In this document: one piece after another, positions 62,288 through 64,000 of the stretch
Layout: each line of letters opens with the position of its first letter
How positions within the stretch are numbered: the stretch's first letter is position 1
Origin: Paenibacillus sp. MAEPY2
GTDB lineage: Bacteria > Bacillota > Bacilli > Paenibacillales > Paenibacillaceae
DNA length: 64,000 bases
Assembly: GCF_000499205.1 (NCBI RefSeq)
Contig: NZ_AWUK01000001.1
Location: forward strand, 157,152-221,151
Direction: 5' to 3'
Translations under genes and position numbers: made by a program
Notes under the pieces: generated by a model
What the model was told of the DNA's origin: nothing
The model's database searches: none
Seen by the model: the letters and a program-made list of their open reading frames with translations, nothing else

Positions 62288-62869
62288 ATGGGCATATATA
62301 CACGAACAGGTGATGAGGGACAGACCTCGGTCATTGGAGGACGGGTCATCAAGGACGATGACCGAGTTGAAGCTTACGGGACAATTGATGAGCTGAATTG
62401 TTTTGTTGGGCAGGCCATCAGTTTTATTGATCAAGCCAATGGAGAGTTTGAAGATTTGCGTGAACATTTGCTCGAAATTCAGCAAGAATTGTTTGATTGC
62501 GGGTCTGATCTAGCCTTTGTAAAAATTAGCGAAACCAAATATAAAGTACGGGATGAGATGGTCACCCGGCTTGAACAATGGATTGATCAGTACGATGCGG
62601 AGAATCCGAAGGTAGAACGGTTTATTTTACCTGGGGGAAGTCTGCTCTCTTCAACATTACATGTTTGCCGTACGGTATGTCGCCGTGCTGAGCGCCGCGC
62701 CGTTACACTCGGACAGCATACGGATATCAACCCTTCCGTACGACGTTATTTGAACCGTCTGTCTGATTATTTCTTCGTTGTTGCACGGACTGCCAATGCG
62801 AGACAACAGGTAGCGGATATTGAGTATGTGCGGAGCAAAAAAGTATTCCGTCGCAAAGACAACGAATGA
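62288..62869 (+). CDS. PduO-type cob(I)alamin adenosyltransferase
   Basis: A 193-residue ATP:corrinoid adenosyltransferase making adenosylcobalamin from cob(I)alamin. Motifs: TRTGDEGQTSVIGG at the start, VEAYGTIDELNCFVGQ, the arginine-rich VCRTVCRRAERRAV and RYLNRLSDYFFVVAR. AGGAGGG seven bases upstream supports ATG 62288, not 62255. The stop codon overlaps the start of the pseudouridine synthase gene by four bases. Confidence 0.92.
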   Translation: MGIYTRTGDEGQTSVIGGRVIKDDDRVEAYGTIDELNCFVGQAISFIDQANGEFEDLREHLLEIQQELFDCGSDLAFVKISETKYKVRDEMVTRLEQWIDQYDAENPKVERFILPGGSLLSSTLHVCRTVCRRAERRAVTLGQHTDINPSVRRYLNRLSDYFFVVARTANARQQVADIEYVRSKKVFRRKDNE

Positions 62870-63849
62870 GCGATTATTATTCACCACTGACTTACACCGT
62901 TCCCGAACATGAAGAGGGTTGGCTGCTGAAGACTGTGCTTCAGCGTCGTTTGCAGGTTTCGCGCAAGCTCCTGTCGAGACTCAAACTCACGGAGCAGGGA
63001 ATTATGTTGAATGGCGAGCGGGTATACATCAGCGTCAAAGTTAGTGCGGGTGACGTTCTGGAAGTCCGGATGGAACAGGAGGAGTCTGATGATATTTTGC
63101 CTGAGCCAATCCCCTTTACGATACTGTACGAAGACGAGCACTTGCTTATTGTGAACAAGGATTCCGGTGTCATCGTGCATCCAACACATGGGCATTACAC
63201 AGGTACATTGGCGAACGGGGTAGTCCATTATTGGAAGTCCAAGGGCGAGCGTTTTCGCTTCAGACCGATTCATCGACTGGATCAGGAAACTTCGGGTGTG
63301 CTGGCAATCGCGAAAAATCCATATGTGCATCAGCATGTGTCTGAACAGATGATTGCAGGAACGGTGGACAAAAAGTATGTTGCCTTTGTGCACGGTAGTC
63401 CTGCCCAAGAAGAGGGAGCCATCGATGGCTCGATCGATCGTGATCCCGCAGAGCCCCATCGTCGAATCGTTACACCTGACGGATATGCAGCAAGAACGTT
63501 ATACACGACAGTCGCCCGATGGGCGGCAGGCAGCGCTAGCGCAGTGAACCTGAAGCTGGAGAGCGGCAGAACTCATCAAATACGGGTACATATGACATCG
63601 ATTGGCTGCCCGTTAATCGGGGATCGGATGTATAAGACTCTTCCCGTACATGAGATCGATGAGCAGACCATGGCTGTTCGGGAGGAACGAGACTCTTGGA
63701 TTGACCGTCAGGCATTGCATGCATGCGAGCTGTCGTTTGACCATCCCATTTTGCAGAAACGGATGACGTTCCATGCCCCTTTACCCGCTGATATGGCGGC
63801 ATTGGGGGCACGCCTGGATGTTGAGGCATCTCCTAGAGAAGCATTATAA
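62866..63849 (+). CDS. RluA-family pseudouridine synthase
   Basis: A 327-residue enzyme that isomerises uridine in rRNA or tRNA. The S4-like N-terminus (LLSRLKLTEQGIMLNGERVY) is followed by the catalytic domain: the catalytic aspartate is in HRLDQETSGVLAIAKN and the C-terminal SGRTHQIRVHMTSIGCPLIG is typical. The acidic GDVLEVRMEQEE linker is normal. Overlapping ATGA with the adenosyltransferase gene suggests coupled translation although the functions differ. Confidence 0.92.
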   Translation: MSDYYSPLTYTVPEHEEGWLLKTVLQRRLQVSRKLLSRLKLTEQGIMLNGERVYISVKVSAGDVLEVRMEQEESDDILPEPIPFTILYEDEHLLIVNKDSGVIVHPTHGHYTGTLANGVVHYWKSKGERFRFRPIHRLDQETSGVLAIAKNPYVHQHVSEQMIAGTVDKKYVAFVHGSPAQEEGAIDGSIDRDPAEPHRRIVTPDGYAARTLYTTVARWAAGSASAVNLKLESGRTHQIRVHMTSIGCPLIGDRMYKTLPVHEIDEQTMAVREERDSWIDRQALHACELSFDHPILQKRMTFHAPLPADMAALGARLDVEASPREAL

Positions 63850-63920
63850 AATACTGTGAATCGGCCTGTGATTTGCGCTGTGTAGCATCTCAGTGCACGG
63901 TGCCCTGCTGTCTAGCAATG

Positions 63921-64000
63921 GTTTTAGTTAGATGAACCTATGTGAGGGATGCAACCGCACCCGAACAAAATGCCGTAGGCTAAGGTCTTAAGGTCTTAAG
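63921..64000 (+). promoter_or_regulatory. Possible M-box (magnesium) riboswitch, truncated by the window
   Basis: GTTTTAGTTAGATGAACC and then GTGAGGGATGCAACCGCACCCG resemble the 5' core of the ykoK/M-box family (GTTAGGTGAGGCTCC ... GATACGCTGCTGCCC). The rest lies beyond the window end, so this is a guess. Downstream there would be a magnesium transporter. Confidence 0.35.

Overview
The window looks like a chromosome segment of a Paenibacillus species (Bacillota, Bacillales). The gene families, the strong AAGGAGG-type ribosome binding sites, frequent GTG/TTG starts, T-box leaders, Spo0E-like and spore-coat genes, and the Bacillus-like local order pheS-pheT-zapA...mutS2-DUF350 all point that way. 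Nothing seen suggests a prophage, plasmid, CRISPR array or large island. The only recognisable mobile element is one IS3-family insertion sequence.

Layout. 0-2.1 kb: a radical SAM protein cut by the window edge, a small unknown protein, and tRNA methyltransferase trmB. 2.2-3.4 kb: a complete IS3-family element inserted in the loop of the terminator shared by trmB and the next gene. 3.5-9.7 kb: a membrane-bound AraC-type regulator divergent from a carbohydrate-type ABC transporter operon (two permeases and a lipoprotein). 9.7-13.4 kb: envelope genes (GT28 glycolipid-type glycosyltransferase, PAP2 phosphatase, GT2 glycosyltransferase). 13.5-14.9 kb: infC-rpmI-rplT behind an attenuating leader, with an AUU start on infC. 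15.3-20.5 kb: a NupNOPQ-like nucleoside ABC transporter. 20.6-21.5 kb: a Gly/Pro-rich small protein and a GNAT acetyltransferase. 21.6-29.8 kb: branched-chain amino-acid synthesis, a T-box leader followed by ilvB-ilvN-ilvC-leuA, then an aldo/keto reductase on the other strand and leuB; leuC and leuD are not here. 29.9-40.0 kb: a peroxiredoxin under a PerR-box, a sporulation-type histidine kinase, a MoxR/DUF58/membrane-protein operon, an aldolase-family protein, and a GGDEF-EAL protein whose GGDEF half looks inactive. 40.2-42.7 kb: two tRNA genes and an ABC-F protein behind a probable attenuator leader. 42.8-53.7 kb: a Phe T-box with pheST, a very long ZapA/coiled-coil fusion, a CuA-type lipoprotein, a small membrane protein, mutS2 and DUF350. 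53.7-64 kb: zinc-ribbon protein, MFS transporter, FAD oxidoreductase, two coat-like proteins, an Lrp-aminotransferase pair, a Spo0E-like protein, a lipoprotein, a divergent CobU-like protein, DedA, cobalamin adenosyltransferase, an RluA-type pseudouridine synthase, and a possible M-box beginning at the right edge.

Most of the window is ordinary core genome, but it is rich in RNA-level control: two T-boxes, an L20-type leader, an ABC-F attenuator, and two unassigned structured regions (between nupN and nupO, and upstream of ilvC). The points most worth following up are the 906-residue ZapA fusion with seven tandem 11-residue repeats, those two structured RNAs, the ABC-F leader, the paired GTTCA repeats before the sugar transporter, and the IS that lies exactly in a terminator loop.
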